Origin: Bradyrhizobium sp. sGM-13
Lineage (GTDB): Bacteria; Pseudomonadota; Alphaproteobacteria; Rhizobiales; Xanthobacteraceae
DNA: 64,000 nt
Reading direction: 5' to 3'
Assembly: GCF_018398875.1 (NCBI RefSeq)
Contig: NZ_JAGWDK010000010.1
Span: 1 to 64,000, forward strand
In this document: piece after piece, positions 41,797-50,658 of the stretch
Layout: each line of letters opens with the position of its first letter
Numbering within the stretch: the stretch's first letter is position 1
Position numbers and translations under genes: made by a program
Notes under the pieces: generated by a model
The model's database searches: none
What the model saw: the letters and a program-made list of their open reading frames with translations, nothing else
What the model was told of the DNA's origin: nothing

Positions 41797-42708
41797 TTAA
41801 GGCTTCGGCGCCGCGGCCGCCGCGGCTGCCGCCGGCGGATGGCCCGACGGATTGGCGAAGAAGCGGAAGAACTCCGAATCGGGCCGCAGCAGGAAACGGG
41901 TGTCGTTGGAGCGGAGCCCGGTTTCATAGGCCGACATCGAACGATAGAAGGCGAAGAAATCCGGATCCCGGCCATAGGCGTCGGCGAACAGCCGGTTGCG
42001 CTCGGCGTCACCCGCGCCGCGCGTCTGCTCGGCGGTCGAGTTGGCCTCCGCGATGATGACGGTCGCCTCGCGGTCGGCCCTCGAGCGGATCTCCTGCGCC
42101 TTCTGGCCGCCCTGGGCGCGGAACTCGGCCGCCTCGCGCTGCCGCTCGGTCTGCATGCGCTGATAGACCGCCTGGCTGTTGGCCTCCGGCAGGTCGGCGC
42201 GGCGGATACGCACGTCGACCACCTCAATGCCGTACTGATCGGCTTCCCTGTCGAGCTGGTCGCGGATGCGCGTCATCAGGCCCTCGCGTTCGTCGCGCAC
42301 CACATTGATGAAGTTGACCTCGCCCAGCACGCGGCGCAGTGCCGCGTTCAACAGCGTGGTGAGCTGGATGTTGGCGGCCTGGATCGAGCCGATGCTCTGA
42401 TAGAAGCGCAGCGGATTCTTGATCCGGTAGCGCGCGAAGGCGTCGACCACGAGCCGCTTCTGGTCGGAAGCGATCACTTCCTGGGACGGATTTTCCAGAT
42501 CGAGGATGCGCTTGTCGATGGTGATGACGGTGTCGATGAACGGCGCCTTGAAGTTGAGGCCCGGCTCGGACACGACGGCAACGGGCCGGCCGAGCCGGAC
42601 CACGAGCGCCTGCTGGGTCTGCGACACCGTGAAGACCGAGCTGTAACCCACGATCACCACGACCAACAGCAGGATCAGGGTGACAATACCTGTAACAGGG
42701 GACCTCAT
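41797..42708 (-). CDS. hflC: Protease modulator HflC
   Basis: A 303-residue inner-membrane protein: one N-terminal helix (TLILLLVVVIVGYSSVFTV), then the SPFH/band 7 domain (VVDVRIRRADLPEANSQAVYQRM and so on) and an Ala-rich tail (PPAAAAAAAAPKP). With HflK it forms a cage around FtsH. Its start overlaps the hflK stop by 4 bases. Confidence 0.95.
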   Translation of the reverse strand: MRSPVTGIVTLILLLVVVIVGYSSVFTVSQTQQALVVRLGRPVAVVSEPGLNFKAPFIDTVITIDKRILDLENPSQEVIASDQKRLVVDAFARYRIKNPLRFYQSIGSIQAANIQLTTLLNAALRRVLGEVNFINVVRDEREGLMTRIRDQLDREADQYGIEVVDVRIRRADLPEANSQAVYQRMQTERQREAAEFRAQGGQKAQEIRSRADREATVIIAEANSTAEQTRGAGDAERNRLFADAYGRDPDFFAFYRSMSAYETGLRSNDTRFLLRPDSEFFRFFANPSGHPPAAAAAAAAPKP

Positions 42709-43847
42709 CGCGAGCCTCCCTGCTGCTGCTGCTGACCAGCCGTCGGCGGCGGACGGCGCGGGGTCAGTTCGCTGAGCGGCAGATAGGGCACGATGCTCTG
42801 TGCCGAGTTGCCACCGTCATAGACCAGCTTCTCGGAGCCGCCGAGAATCCGCTCCATCGTCTCCAGATAAATTCGCTGCCGCGTCACGTCCTTGGCCTTG
42901 TTGTATTCCTCGTACACCTTCATGAAGCGCGCGCTTTGGCCCTTGGCCTCGGCAACCGCCTGTTCCTTGTAGCCTTCAGCGACCTGCAGGATCTGCGCAG
43001 CGCGTCCGCGCGCGTCCGGAATGACGCGGTTGGCATAGGTCTGTGCCTCGTTCTGCAGACGCTCGAAGTCGGCGCGCGCGGCCTGCACGTCGCGGAACGC
43101 GTCGATGACCTGCGCGGGCGGGTCGACCTTCTGCATCTGCACCTGCGTAATCTGAACGCCGGATCCGTAGGTATCCAGCGTCTTCTGCATCAGCTCGTGG
43201 ACGGCCTGCTCGGTCAGATTGCGGGCGCCGGTGAGGATCGGCTGGATCTGCGAACGCCCGATTACCTCGCGCATCGCGCTTTCGGCCACCGCCTTCACGG
43301 TGCCTTCGGGATTCTGGATGTTGAAGAGGAAATTGCCGACGCCGTTGGGCTTGATCCGCCACAGCACCGTGAAGTCGACGTCGACGATGTTTTCGTCGCC
43401 GGTCAGCATCAGACTTTCTTCCGGCACGTCCCGCATGGTGCGGCCGCGCCGCGCCGGATCGTCGATCAGGCTCATGCCGATCGAAATGGTGGAGACGCGC
43501 AGCGCCTTCGGCAGCAGCACGGTTTCGATCGGATAGGGCAGATGATAGTTCAGCCCGGGCTCGACGGTGCGTACATGCTTGCCGAAGCGCAAGACGACAC
43601 CGAGTTCTTCCGACTGCACGCGGAAGAATCCGGACAATCCCCAGATTACCAGCGCGCCGGCCAGCACGAGCGCGATGCCCATGCCGCTGAAATAGCCGCC
43701 CGGCAGAAGCTGCTGCAGCTTGTCCTGGCCGCGCCGCAGCAGATCCTCAAGATCAGGTGGCCTCGGCCCGCCCGACTGCGGACCCGAACCCCACGGTCCC
43801 TTCGGACCCGGGCCCCATGGACCCCCACCTTGATTCTTCCACGGCAT
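42705..43847 (-). CDS. hflK: Protease modulator HflK
   Basis: A 380-residue SPFH protein. A Gly/Pro-rich cytoplasmic head (residues 1-40, MPWKNQGGGPWGPGPKGPWG) precedes one helix (GMGIALVLAGALVIWGLSGF), the band 7 domain, and a coiled region with ALKSELAQ-like helix (EEYNKAKDVTRQRIYLETMERI). A Gln-rich end (AGQQQQQGGSR). ATG at 43847 is followed directly by hflC. Confidence 0.95.
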   Translation of the reverse strand: MPWKNQGGGPWGPGPKGPWGSGPQSGGPRPPDLEDLLRRGQDKLQQLLPGGYFSGMGIALVLAGALVIWGLSGFFRVQSEELGVVLRFGKHVRTVEPGLNYHLPYPIETVLLPKALRVSTISIGMSLIDDPARRGRTMRDVPEESLMLTGDENIVDVDFTVLWRIKPNGVGNFLFNIQNPEGTVKAVAESAMREVIGRSQIQPILTGARNLTEQAVHELMQKTLDTYGSGVQITQVQMQKVDPPAQVIDAFRDVQAARADFERLQNEAQTYANRVIPDARGRAAQILQVAEGYKEQAVAEAKGQSARFMKVYEEYNKAKDVTRQRIYLETMERILGGSEKLVYDGGNSAQSIVPYLPLSELTPRRPPPTAGQQQQQGGSR

Positions 43848-44018
43848 GTAAACTCTCCTCCGCGAGGGCCCGGGTCCGCCTGTTTTGGGCAGGATGCCTA
43901 GCCTCGCCTATCAGCCCGGCTTTATAGGGGACCGCTAGGTCCCTTACAACGCAACCTTCCTGCACGAAGCAGCTATGCCTGACGGCATGATTGTCAATGT
44001 AAACATTCGTTAGCGAGG

Positions 44019-44531
44019 TTAACTCTGTCGGCGCCGACGAAATGTCACATAGGAGAAATCGGCGCTATCGCCCGGACCGGCCGGATTCCGCACGCGCGCC
44101 GCCTCTTCCCATGCGGTTGCATCCACTGCCGGGAAGCGCGTATCGCCGTCGGGCCGGGTATGCACCTCGGTAATCTCCAGGCGATCGGCGCTGTCCATCC
44201 ATTGCGCGTAGATTTTCGCACCGCCGATCACGGCGATCTCAGTGGCGAAACGTCGCAGTGCATCGCCGATGGCGATCGCCTTCGCGTTGATGAACGAATG
44301 GGTAACCACCACGCCATCGGCGCGAAAACCAGCGTCGCGGGTGACGACGATATTGGTCCGTCCGGGGAGTGGCCGGCCGATCGAGACGAAGGTCTTGCGG
44401 CCCATGACGACAGGTTTGCCCGAGGTCAGCGCTTTGAAGCGCGCCATGTCGGATTTCAGCCGCCACGGAATGGCGCCGCTGGCTCCGATCACGCCGTTTT
44501 CGGCAACAGCGACGATGAGAACGATTTCCAT
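44019..44531 (-). CDS. folA: Dihydrofolate reductase
   Basis: A 170-residue enzyme that reduces dihydrofolate to tetrahydrofolate with NADPH. Seen: VLIVAVAENGVIGASGAIPWRLKSDMARFK, where GAIPW and the Asp of LKSD form the active site, in two pieces; then VVMGRKTFVSIGRPLPGR and EIAVIGGAKIYAQWM. ATG at 44531 overlaps the stop of the GNAT gene (TAATG). With thyA nearby it forms a folate/thymidylate unit. Confidence 0.95.
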   Translation of the reverse strand: MEIVLIVAVAENGVIGASGAIPWRLKSDMARFKALTSGKPVVMGRKTFVSIGRPLPGRTNIVVTRDAGFRADGVVVTHSFINAKAIAIGDALRRFATEIAVIGGAKIYAQWMDSADRLEITEVHTRPDGDTRFPAVDATAWEEAARVRNPAGPGDSADFSYVTFRRRRQS

Positions 44532-45016
44532 TACCGCTCCCCTTGCGCCAATGCGCGCAGCGCGGGACCGCCGACCCGGCACACCGTCCACTCGTCCATA
44601 AAGACCGCACCGAGCGACTTATAGAATTCAATCGACGGCGTATTCCAGTCAAGCACCGCCCACTGCAAGCGCGACCAGCCGTTCGCCACGCATTCCCTCG
44701 CAAGATGCACCAGCAACGCCTTGCCGATTCCCTTACCGCGCAGCGCCGGGCGGACGAACAGATCTTCCAGATAGATGCCGGAGCGACCGCTGAAGGTCGA
44801 AAAATTCACGAACCAGACCGCGAAGCCCGCTGGCTCACCGTCCCATTCCGCAATCTCGCAGAACAGGCGCGGATTGGCGCCGAACAGCGCCTCATCGATA
44901 CCGGCCTCGGTCGCTTCCACTTCGTGCAGCAGCTTTTCGTATTCGGCGAGTTCGCGAACGAAGGACAGGACAAGTCCTGCTTCGCCCGGGCGCGCGCGGC
45001 GGATCGTCAGCGACAT
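44531..45016 (-). CDS. GNAT-family N-acetyltransferase
   Basis: A 161-residue acetyltransferase. Motif A is FVRPALRGKGIGKALLVHLA (about 85-104), the acetyl-CoA site, and VLDWNTPSIEFYKSLGAVF is motif B. Substrate unknown; the closest broad match is the diamine/aminoglycoside-type GNAT group. It lies between thyA (19-base gap) and folA (overlap), so it is part of their operon. Confidence 0.88.
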   Translation of the reverse strand: MSLTIRRARPGEAGLVLSFVRELAEYEKLLHEVEATEAGIDEALFGANPRLFCEIAEWDGEPAGFAVWFVNFSTFSGRSGIYLEDLFVRPALRGKGIGKALLVHLARECVANGWSRLQWAVLDWNTPSIEFYKSLGAVFMDEWTVCRVGGPALRALAQGER

Positions 45017-45035
45017 CAGGTGCTCACACCGCTGG

Positions 45036-45830
45036 TCATACAGCCACTTCGGCCTTGATGTGCGGGTGCGGATCGTAGCCTTCGAGCGCGAAATCCTCGT
45101 AGCGGAACGCGAAGATATCCTTCACGTCAGGATTGATCTTCATGACCGGCAACGGCCGCGTCGGCCGCGCCAGTTGCAGACGTGCCTGCTCGAGGTGATT
45201 GGAATAGAGATGCGCGTCACCCAGGGAGTGCACGAAGTCACCGGGCTGCAGTCCGGTCACCTGGGCCACCATCATCGTCAGCAACGAATAGGATGCGATG
45301 TTGAAGGGCACGCCGAGGAACACGTCGGCCGAGCGCTGATAGAGCTGGCAGGAGAGCTTGCCGTTCGCGACATAGAACTGAAACAGGCAGTGACAGGGCG
45401 GAAGCGCCATCTTGTCGACGTCGGCCGGATTCCAGGCGGTTACGATCAGCCGCCGTGAATCCGGGTTACGCCTGATCATGTCGATGACGTTGGAAATCTG
45501 GTCGATGCTGCGCCCGTCCGGCGCCGGCCACGAGCGCCATTGCGATCCGTAGACTGGGCCGAGATCGCCGTTGGCGTCGGCCCATTCATCCCAGATCGAA
45601 ACGCCGTGATCCCTGAGATATTTGATGTTGGTGTCGCCGGCCAGGAACCAGAGCAATTCATGCACGATCGCCTTCAGCGGCAGCCGCTTGGTGGTCAGCA
45701 TCGGAAAACCGGCCGAGAGATTGAACCGCATCTGATGACCGAAGATCGACAGCGTGCCGGTGCCGGTGCGGTCGTGCTTCTCCGCGCCGTCGCTGAGGAT
45801 ACGTTCGAGCAGGTCGTGGTACTGGTTCAT
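45036..45830 (-). CDS. thyA: Thymidylate synthase
   Basis: A 264-residue ThyA, the same length as the E. coli enzyme. It makes dTMP from dUMP using methylene-tetrahydrofolate. Cys146 in LPPCHCLFQFYV is the nucleophile; DRTGTGTLSIFGHQMRFNL and ELLWFLAGDTNIKYL are typical. First gene of the thyA-GNAT-folA operon. Confidence 0.97.
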   Translation of the reverse strand: MNQYHDLLERILSDGAEKHDRTGTGTLSIFGHQMRFNLSAGFPMLTTKRLPLKAIVHELLWFLAGDTNIKYLRDHGVSIWDEWADANGDLGPVYGSQWRSWPAPDGRSIDQISNVIDMIRRNPDSRRLIVTAWNPADVDKMALPPCHCLFQFYVANGKLSCQLYQRSADVFLGVPFNIASYSLLTMMVAQVTGLQPGDFVHSLGDAHLYSNHLEQARLQLARPTRPLPVMKINPDVKDIFAFRYEDFALEGYDPHPHIKAEVAV

Positions 45831-45954
45831 GGCTGGTGCTTCGGGCCTTTATCGAAACGGCGAATTTAACGGCCGGGACATCCGATCGACACGCCGATTC
45901 GGCTTCGCGCCCCGATTATACCCGGAAAAATGATCGCTATCCGAACAAACGACA

Positions 45955-45980
45955 AGGGGCGGAACCCGCGTCCCGCCCCT
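45955..45980 (-). terminator. Terminator-like hairpin downstream of tctC
   Basis: aggggcgg (45955-45962) and ccgcccct (45973-45980), 8-bp stem. On the minus strand it is followed by TGTCGTTTGTT, weakly T-rich. It lies 25 bases past the tctC stop. Confidence 0.55.
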
Positions 45981-46004
45981 CACCTATAGCCTTGATTGTT
46001 CGGA

Positions 46005-46985
46005 TTAATTCACCGGCTTGACCACCGGCGTCCACTTCGCGATTTCGCTCTTTACCAGCGTTCCCAGCGCCGCCGGCGTACGATCGGCGGCAGGCGGTAT
46101 GACGCTACCGAGTTCGAGCAGGCGCTTGCGCACATTCTCGTCGTCGAGCGCCTTGACGATCGCCCTGTTCAACTTGGCGACGACATCCGGGGGCGTTCCC
46201 TTGGGCGCGAAGATCGCGTTCCACGCCTGGGCCTGGAAGGCCGGCAGGCCGGCCTCGGCGGTGGTGGGAACGTTGGGCAGCGAGGGGTTACGCTCCGGCG
46301 TCGCCACGGCATAGGCCTTGATGGTGCCGCCGTTGATCTGCGGCACGGCATTGACGATCTGGTCGCACATGTAGTCGACCTGACCGGCCACCAGCGCGTT
46401 CATGGCCGGACCGGTGCCATTGAAGGGAACGCCGATCGGTTTGACGCCGAGCACCGAGTTCAGCAACTCGCACGATACGTTCGAGACCGAGCCGACGCCG
46501 GCATGCGCCGCGTTGACCTTGGATTCGTTCGCCTTGACGTAGGCGATGAATTCCTTGAGGTCCTTTGGCGCAAAATCCTTGCGCGCCAGGATCAGGATCG
46601 GCGTGCCGGCGAGCAGTCCGACCGGCTCGAAGTCCTTTTGCGGGTGGTAGGCGAGCTTGGGATAAAGCGGCACAGAAGCCGCATGTGTGCCCATATGCCC
46701 CGTGATCAGCGTATAGCCGTCATTGGCGGCGCGCGCGGCGCGGGTGGTGGCCGTGGTGCCGCCGGCGCCGACCACGTTTTCGATGATGATGGTTTGACCG
46801 AGCGTCTGCGCCATATGGCCGGTGACGATGCGCGCGATGACGTCCGTCGGTCCGCCCGCCGCGAACGGCACAATCATGGTGATGTTGCGCGTCGGATAAG
46901 TCTGAGCCTGAACCTGCGAAGAAAAGCCCAGTCCCGCAAGCACTGCCAGAAAACCGCTCGCAAGCGAGCGACCGTACCAATTCAT
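46005..46985 (-). CDS. Tripartite tricarboxylate transporter substrate-binding protein (TctC family)
   Basis: A 326-residue periplasmic binding protein. Signal peptide 1-28 (ending SSQVQA). YPTRNITMIVPFAAGGPTDVIARIV is the Bug/TctC opening, and GVPFNGTGPAMNALVAGQVDYMCDQ contains the ligand loop. The ligand may be citrate or another carboxylate. ATG at 46985 follows GGGAGA. Downstream of tctA with a hairpin between. Confidence 0.92.
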   Translation of the reverse strand: MNWYGRSLASGFLAVLAGLGFSSQVQAQTYPTRNITMIVPFAAGGPTDVIARIVTGHMAQTLGQTIIIENVVGAGGTTATTRAARAANDGYTLITGHMGTHAASVPLYPKLAYHPQKDFEPVGLLAGTPILILARKDFAPKDLKEFIAYVKANESKVNAAHAGVGSVSNVSCELLNSVLGVKPIGVPFNGTGPAMNALVAGQVDYMCDQIVNAVPQINGGTIKAYAVATPERNPSLPNVPTTAEAGLPAFQAQAWNAIFAPKGTPPDVVAKLNRAIVKALDDENVRKRLLELGSVIPPAADRTPAALGTLVKSEIAKWTPVVKPVN

Positions 46986-47053
46986 TTTGATCTCCCTGGA
47001 CCTTGTTGCGATGCCGAGCCCGCCGGCCGGCATTTTCCATGGCATAGAAAATT

Positions 47054-47080
47054 AGCCCGAAGTCGACCAGACTTCGGGCT
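47054..47080 (-). terminator. Hairpin between tctA and tctC
   Basis: agcccgaagtc (47054-47064), 5-base loop, gacttcgggct (47070-47080): a perfect 11-bp stem. On the minus strand it is followed by AATTTTC. It would reduce tctC transcription from the upstream genes or stabilise the tctBA message. Confidence 0.6.
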
Positions 47081-47098
47081 GCGGCGCACCGACGCAGG

Positions 47099-48664
47099 TC
47101 AGTTCTCCGATTCCACAAACACCTCATCGCGCTTCTTGCGCAGCGACGGCAGCACCGCAAGAATCAGCAACGCGGCTGCAATCGCCATCAGTACCGCCGA
47201 CAATGGTCGCGTCAGGAAGACTGACCAGTCGCCGCGCGAAATCAGGAGCGCGCGGCGCAGGTTTTCTTCCATCAGCGGCCCGAGCACCATCCCGAGCAGC
47301 AGCGGCGCCGGCTCGAAATCGTGCTTGATCAGCCAGTAGCCGACCAATCCGAACGCGCCAGCGATCATGACGTCGGTCGGCGCGTTGTTCACGGAGTAGA
47401 TGCCGATACAGCAGAAAACCACGATCGAAGGGAACATCAACCGGTACGGCACGCGCAACAGCCGCACCCATATCCCGACCAGCGGCAGGTTGATGATCAG
47501 CAGCATCAGGTTGCCGACCCACATCGAGGCAATCATGCCCCACACCAGGTCCGGTTGTTTCTGCATCACCTGGGGACCGGGCACGATGCCGTGGATCGTC
47601 ATTGCGCCGACCATCAGCGCCATCACCGCGTTCGGCGGAATGCCAAGCGTCAGCAACGGAATGAACGATGTCTGAGCTGCGGCATTGTTGGCACTCTCGG
47701 GTGCTGCGACGCCGCGGATTTCGCCATGACCGAATTTCGAGGGATCTTTCGCGACCTTCTTCTCGAGCGTGTACGCCGCGAATGATGCGATCACGGCGCC
47801 GCCGCCCGGCAGAATGCCGAGAATCGACCCGAGCACGGTGCCGCGCAAGATCGCAGGGGTCGTCTCCTTGAGATCCCTCCGCGTCGGCATCAGTCCCGAC
47901 ACTTTCTCCTGGACTAGCTTGCGATCGGTTTCACCGCCGGCATCGAGATTGCGAATGATCTCTGCAAAGCCGAACAACCCCATCGCCAGCGTGGCAAAGC
48001 CAAGACCGTCAGCCAGTTCGGGAATGTTGAAGGCCATGCGAGACGCACCCGTCTCGATGTCGGATCCGACCATCGAAAGCAGCAGGCCGAGCACGATCAT
48101 CGCGATCGCCTTCAGCACCGAGCCTTTCGCGAGCACAACCGCGAAGATCAGGCCGAGCACCATCAGCGAGAAGTATTCGGCAGGTCCGAACGCCAGCGCT
48201 ATCCTGGTGAGCGGCGCGCCCAGCAGGGCAATCAGCACGGTCGCGACGCAGCCGGCGAAGAACGATCCGATCGCGGCGATCGCGAGCGCCGGGCCGGCGC
48301 GACCTCTCTTCGCCATCTGGAAGCCATCGAGCGCGGTGACCACAGAACCGGCCTCACCTGGAATATTGACCAGGATCGACGTGGTCGAGCCGCCATATTG
48401 CGCACCGTAATAGATGCCTGCCAGCATGATCAGCGCGCCTACCGGAGGCAGGCCAAAGGTGATCGGGAGTAGCATGGCCACCGTGGCTATGGTGCCGATG
48501 CCCGGCAGCACGCCAACCAGCGTACCGACCAGTGCGCCGATCAGGCACAGCAGAATATTGACCGGGATCGGAATGGAAATTCCGCCAAGAAAGGCGGGTG
48601 TCCACTGCACGAACTGGAAAACGACGCCGAAGCCGAGTCCAAGATTTGTAAAGATATCTCCCAT
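47099..48664 (-). CDS. Tripartite tricarboxylate transporter large membrane subunit (TctA family)
   Basis: A 521-residue protein with about eleven hydrophobic segments. LIGALVGTLVGVLPGIGTIATVAML and GGSTTSILVNIPGEAGSV are the TctA substrate-path motifs; a second copy of the G-rich segment is at LGSILGILPGGGAVIASFAAY. It forms the transport channel with the small subunit at 48672-49172. Confidence 0.95.
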   Translation of the reverse strand: MGDIFTNLGLGFGVVFQFVQWTPAFLGGISIPIPVNILLCLIGALVGTLVGVLPGIGTIATVAMLLPITFGLPPVGALIMLAGIYYGAQYGGSTTSILVNIPGEAGSVVTALDGFQMAKRGRAGPALAIAAIGSFFAGCVATVLIALLGAPLTRIALAFGPAEYFSLMVLGLIFAVVLAKGSVLKAIAMIVLGLLLSMVGSDIETGASRMAFNIPELADGLGFATLAMGLFGFAEIIRNLDAGGETDRKLVQEKVSGLMPTRRDLKETTPAILRGTVLGSILGILPGGGAVIASFAAYTLEKKVAKDPSKFGHGEIRGVAAPESANNAAAQTSFIPLLTLGIPPNAVMALMVGAMTIHGIVPGPQVMQKQPDLVWGMIASMWVGNLMLLIINLPLVGIWVRLLRVPYRLMFPSIVVFCCIGIYSVNNAPTDVMIAGAFGLVGYWLIKHDFEPAPLLLGMVLGPLMEENLRRALLISRGDWSVFLTRPLSAVLMAIAAALLILAVLPSLRKKRDEVFVESEN

Positions 48665-48671
48665 CGCACCC

Positions 48672-49172
48672 TCACCGGATCAGGAAAGTCGGCAGGAGCT
48701 GCAACGGCAGTCCGAGCGCGTATGGAAACAGCAGGCTGCAAAACGTCGTCAGGCAGACGGCAACGATCAGCGTTTCCTTCCACCGGGTCTCTGGTGACCC
48801 GCATGCCGCGATCAAGAAAGCGGCCATGGCGGCAAAGATCATTCCCATGGGTCGGATCGTGAAGGCAAACGTCAAAATCGCGATCGTCACGAAAAACGGT
48901 CCCCGCCAATGATATTTCGCAAGGTGGGGACCTTCGGTGACAACGCCGACGACGGTAATGAGGGCGCCTAGTCCCAGCAGCAAAAATCCGAACATCCGCG
49001 GCGCGGTACCGGCGCCGAACGAAAATCCGCGCATGCCCTGCAAGTCGCTCGACGCCCAAAGGGCGAACACGGCAATCGCCATCAGGGCAATTCCGCCGAC
49101 AAATTCCTGCGGGTTGCGAACCCAATTCGGCATGATGGATTTGACCGGCGCATGGCCCGGCGTAGCATTCAT
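48672..49172 (-). CDS. Tripartite tricarboxylate transporter small membrane subunit (TctB family)
   Basis: A 166-residue protein with four hydrophobic segments (FVGGIALMAIAVFALWASSDL opens the first, LLLGLGALITVVGVVTEG the second). GTAPRMFGFLL fits the TctB pattern. First gene of the operon, 7 bases before tctA. Confidence 0.9.
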   Translation of the reverse strand: MNATPGHAPVKSIMPNWVRNPQEFVGGIALMAIAVFALWASSDLQGMRGFSFGAGTAPRMFGFLLLGLGALITVVGVVTEGPHLAKYHWRGPFFVTIAILTFAFTIRPMGMIFAAMAAFLIAACGSPETRWKETLIVAVCLTTFCSLLFPYALGLPLQLLPTFLIR

Positions 49173-49599
49173 GGATATCTCTCCTCCCCAAGACAGGCTT
49201 CTCGCCCGTTTGCTTGGATAACCTAGATACTTGTCCCGGAAACTGCCTAGCGACTTTCCTCAGACAACGCCAGCAAAACCCAAACACTCCAGCGCCGACG
49301 GTAAACGGAGCGGCCAAAGCCGCCATGAGACCTATAAGGGGCAAACAGATCGCAACTTTTGCGGTCGGAGCACTGCAACACACGCGAGTGAATTGCGGTC
49401 ACGTTACGATCCGCGCGGGGCGAGCGCCGGGATGGCGGTGAACTGCGCATAAAACGTGCAATGAACGTGACGGCACATTTTTGGAATCGTCGAATCCGTG
49501 GCGGAACCGCAACTGAGCGACAGCAAACCGAAAGTTGGGAACCATGTTCCCTTACTGTTCAGCGCCTTTGGCCCTGTTTTTCTCCGAACCTGCACCCTA
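49173..49599. other. Intergenic stretch upstream of tctB and ssrA
   Basis: No gene recognised. Both the minus-strand tct operon and the plus-strand ssrA gene need promoters here. A 67-codon minus-strand frame near 49247-49450 has no ribosome binding site or motif. TTGGCC at about 49568 and TATATT at about 49598 are too far apart to be a clear promoter. Confidence 0.35.
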
Positions 49600-49930
49600 T
49601 ATTGCGGGTGCCGGTTCGCCGGCTATGGAAATAAATGACCGTCGCAATAAACCATTCGGACCCGGGGGCAGTACCCGGCGCCTCCACCCAAGCCCACCCT
49701 CCCGTGGTGGGTTTCGGCGGGGGCGAACCAGGATCGACGAGGGCGTAAAGGACGAGTTTTTTCCCGGTATTGTTCCGCCGTTATCGGGCTATGCAATAGT
49801 TGCAAACGACAACTATGCTCCGGTTGCTCAGGCTGCGTAACGCAGTTTGAAAGACCGATCTAAAGTCCTAGCGGGTTAAGCTCCGCTAGGCGGGGTTCGG
49901 AGGCACCTGGCAACAGAAGCCTCCACTTAA
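49600..49930 (+). ncRNA. ssrA: tmRNA, circularly permuted two-piece form
   Basis: The RNA that rescues stalled ribosomes and tags their products. The pieces are in reverse order, as in alphaproteobacteria. The acceptor piece comes first: T-stem ccggg (49662-49666), seven-base loop ggcagta, ccggg-complement cccgg (49674-49678), then acceptor strand cgcctcc (49679-49685) and ACC. A spacer with a CCACC/GGTGG hairpin follows, then the coding piece opens with gggggcg (49719-49725), which pairs with that acceptor strand (one G-U), and GAACCAGGATCGACGAGG, like the 5' end of other tmRNAs. The tag frame is 49802-49840, GCA to TAA, giving ANDNYAPVAQAA. The 3' part has CCTAGCGG/CCGCTAGG and GGAGGC/GCCTCC stems. 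End points are approximate. Confidence 0.92.
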
Positions 49931-50071
49931 TTCTTTTCATTTCCGGCCGACGGGAGCCGTTGCTGCAAATTCGATCCGTCGCGCCTGCTGACCTGCGGCT
50001 GCCGCCGGGGTAGCATAGGGGCAAAGGGGCGAGTCGGGGGACCGGCGGCCATAAAACCTGACAGGACGACC

Positions 50072-50587
50072 ATGGCGACCGATCACATCCGTTATGACGT
50101 GCTGGCGCGCGACGCGCTGCGCGGAGTGCTGCGCCGCGTGCTGGCTGACGCGGCCGAACACGGCCTGCCCGGCGAGCATCATTTCTTCATCACCTTCCTG
50201 TCCACCGCCGACGGCGTGAAGCTGTCGCCGCGGTTGTTGGCGCAATATCCGGAAGAGATGACGATCATCCTGCAGCATCAGTTCTGGGATCTGGTGGTGA
50301 CGGAGGATCGTTTCGAGGTCGGCCTGTCGTTCGGCGGCATCCCCGAGCGGCTGGTGGTGCCGTTCGCGGCGATCAAGAGCTTCCTCGATCCGTCGGTACA
50401 GTTCGGCCTGCAATTCGAGCCGTCGGAAACCGCGGTAGAGGCGCCCGCGGCGAAGGTGCCGGCGGTTTCCGCACCGTCCGCCCTGCCCGTCGCCGCGCCG
50501 GAGCCGGCCGCGGAAGTCGAGGACGAGCCGGCAAAGACGAGCGAGGGTGCCGAAGTGGTGCGACTGGATCGTTTCCGCAAGAAATAA
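50072..50587 (+). CDS. sspB: SspB-type ClpXP adaptor
   Basis: A 171-residue alpha-type SspB, which binds ssrA-tagged proteins and delivers them to ClpXP. The globular domain is residues 1-115 (VLRRVLADAAEHGLPGEHHFFITFLST, then LSPRLLAQYPEEMTIILQHQFWDL, VGLSFGGIPERLVVPFAAIKSF). A flexible Ala/Pro/Glu-rich linker follows, and the end EGAEVVRLDRFRKK is the conserved tail that docks on ClpX. It lies 140 bases downstream of ssrA on the same strand, an apt partner. ATG after AGGACGACC. Confidence 0.92.
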   Translation: MATDHIRYDVLARDALRGVLRRVLADAAEHGLPGEHHFFITFLSTADGVKLSPRLLAQYPEEMTIILQHQFWDLVVTEDRFEVGLSFGGIPERLVVPFAAIKSFLDPSVQFGLQFEPSETAVEAPAAKVPAVSAPSALPVAAPEPAAEVEDEPAKTSEGAEVVRLDRFRKK

Positions 50588-50658
50588 TCTAAGCGCGAGA
50601 AACTCCGCTACGCTGTAGTGTACGCGTTCCGCCCTTTCACGGCGCAACGGACATACGC

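Noticed and set aside
49535..49840. 101-codon plus-strand frame ending in the tmRNA tag
   Set aside because: It is open only because the tag reading frame lies at its end; the upstream part is acceptor-piece and spacer RNA, not protein-coding.
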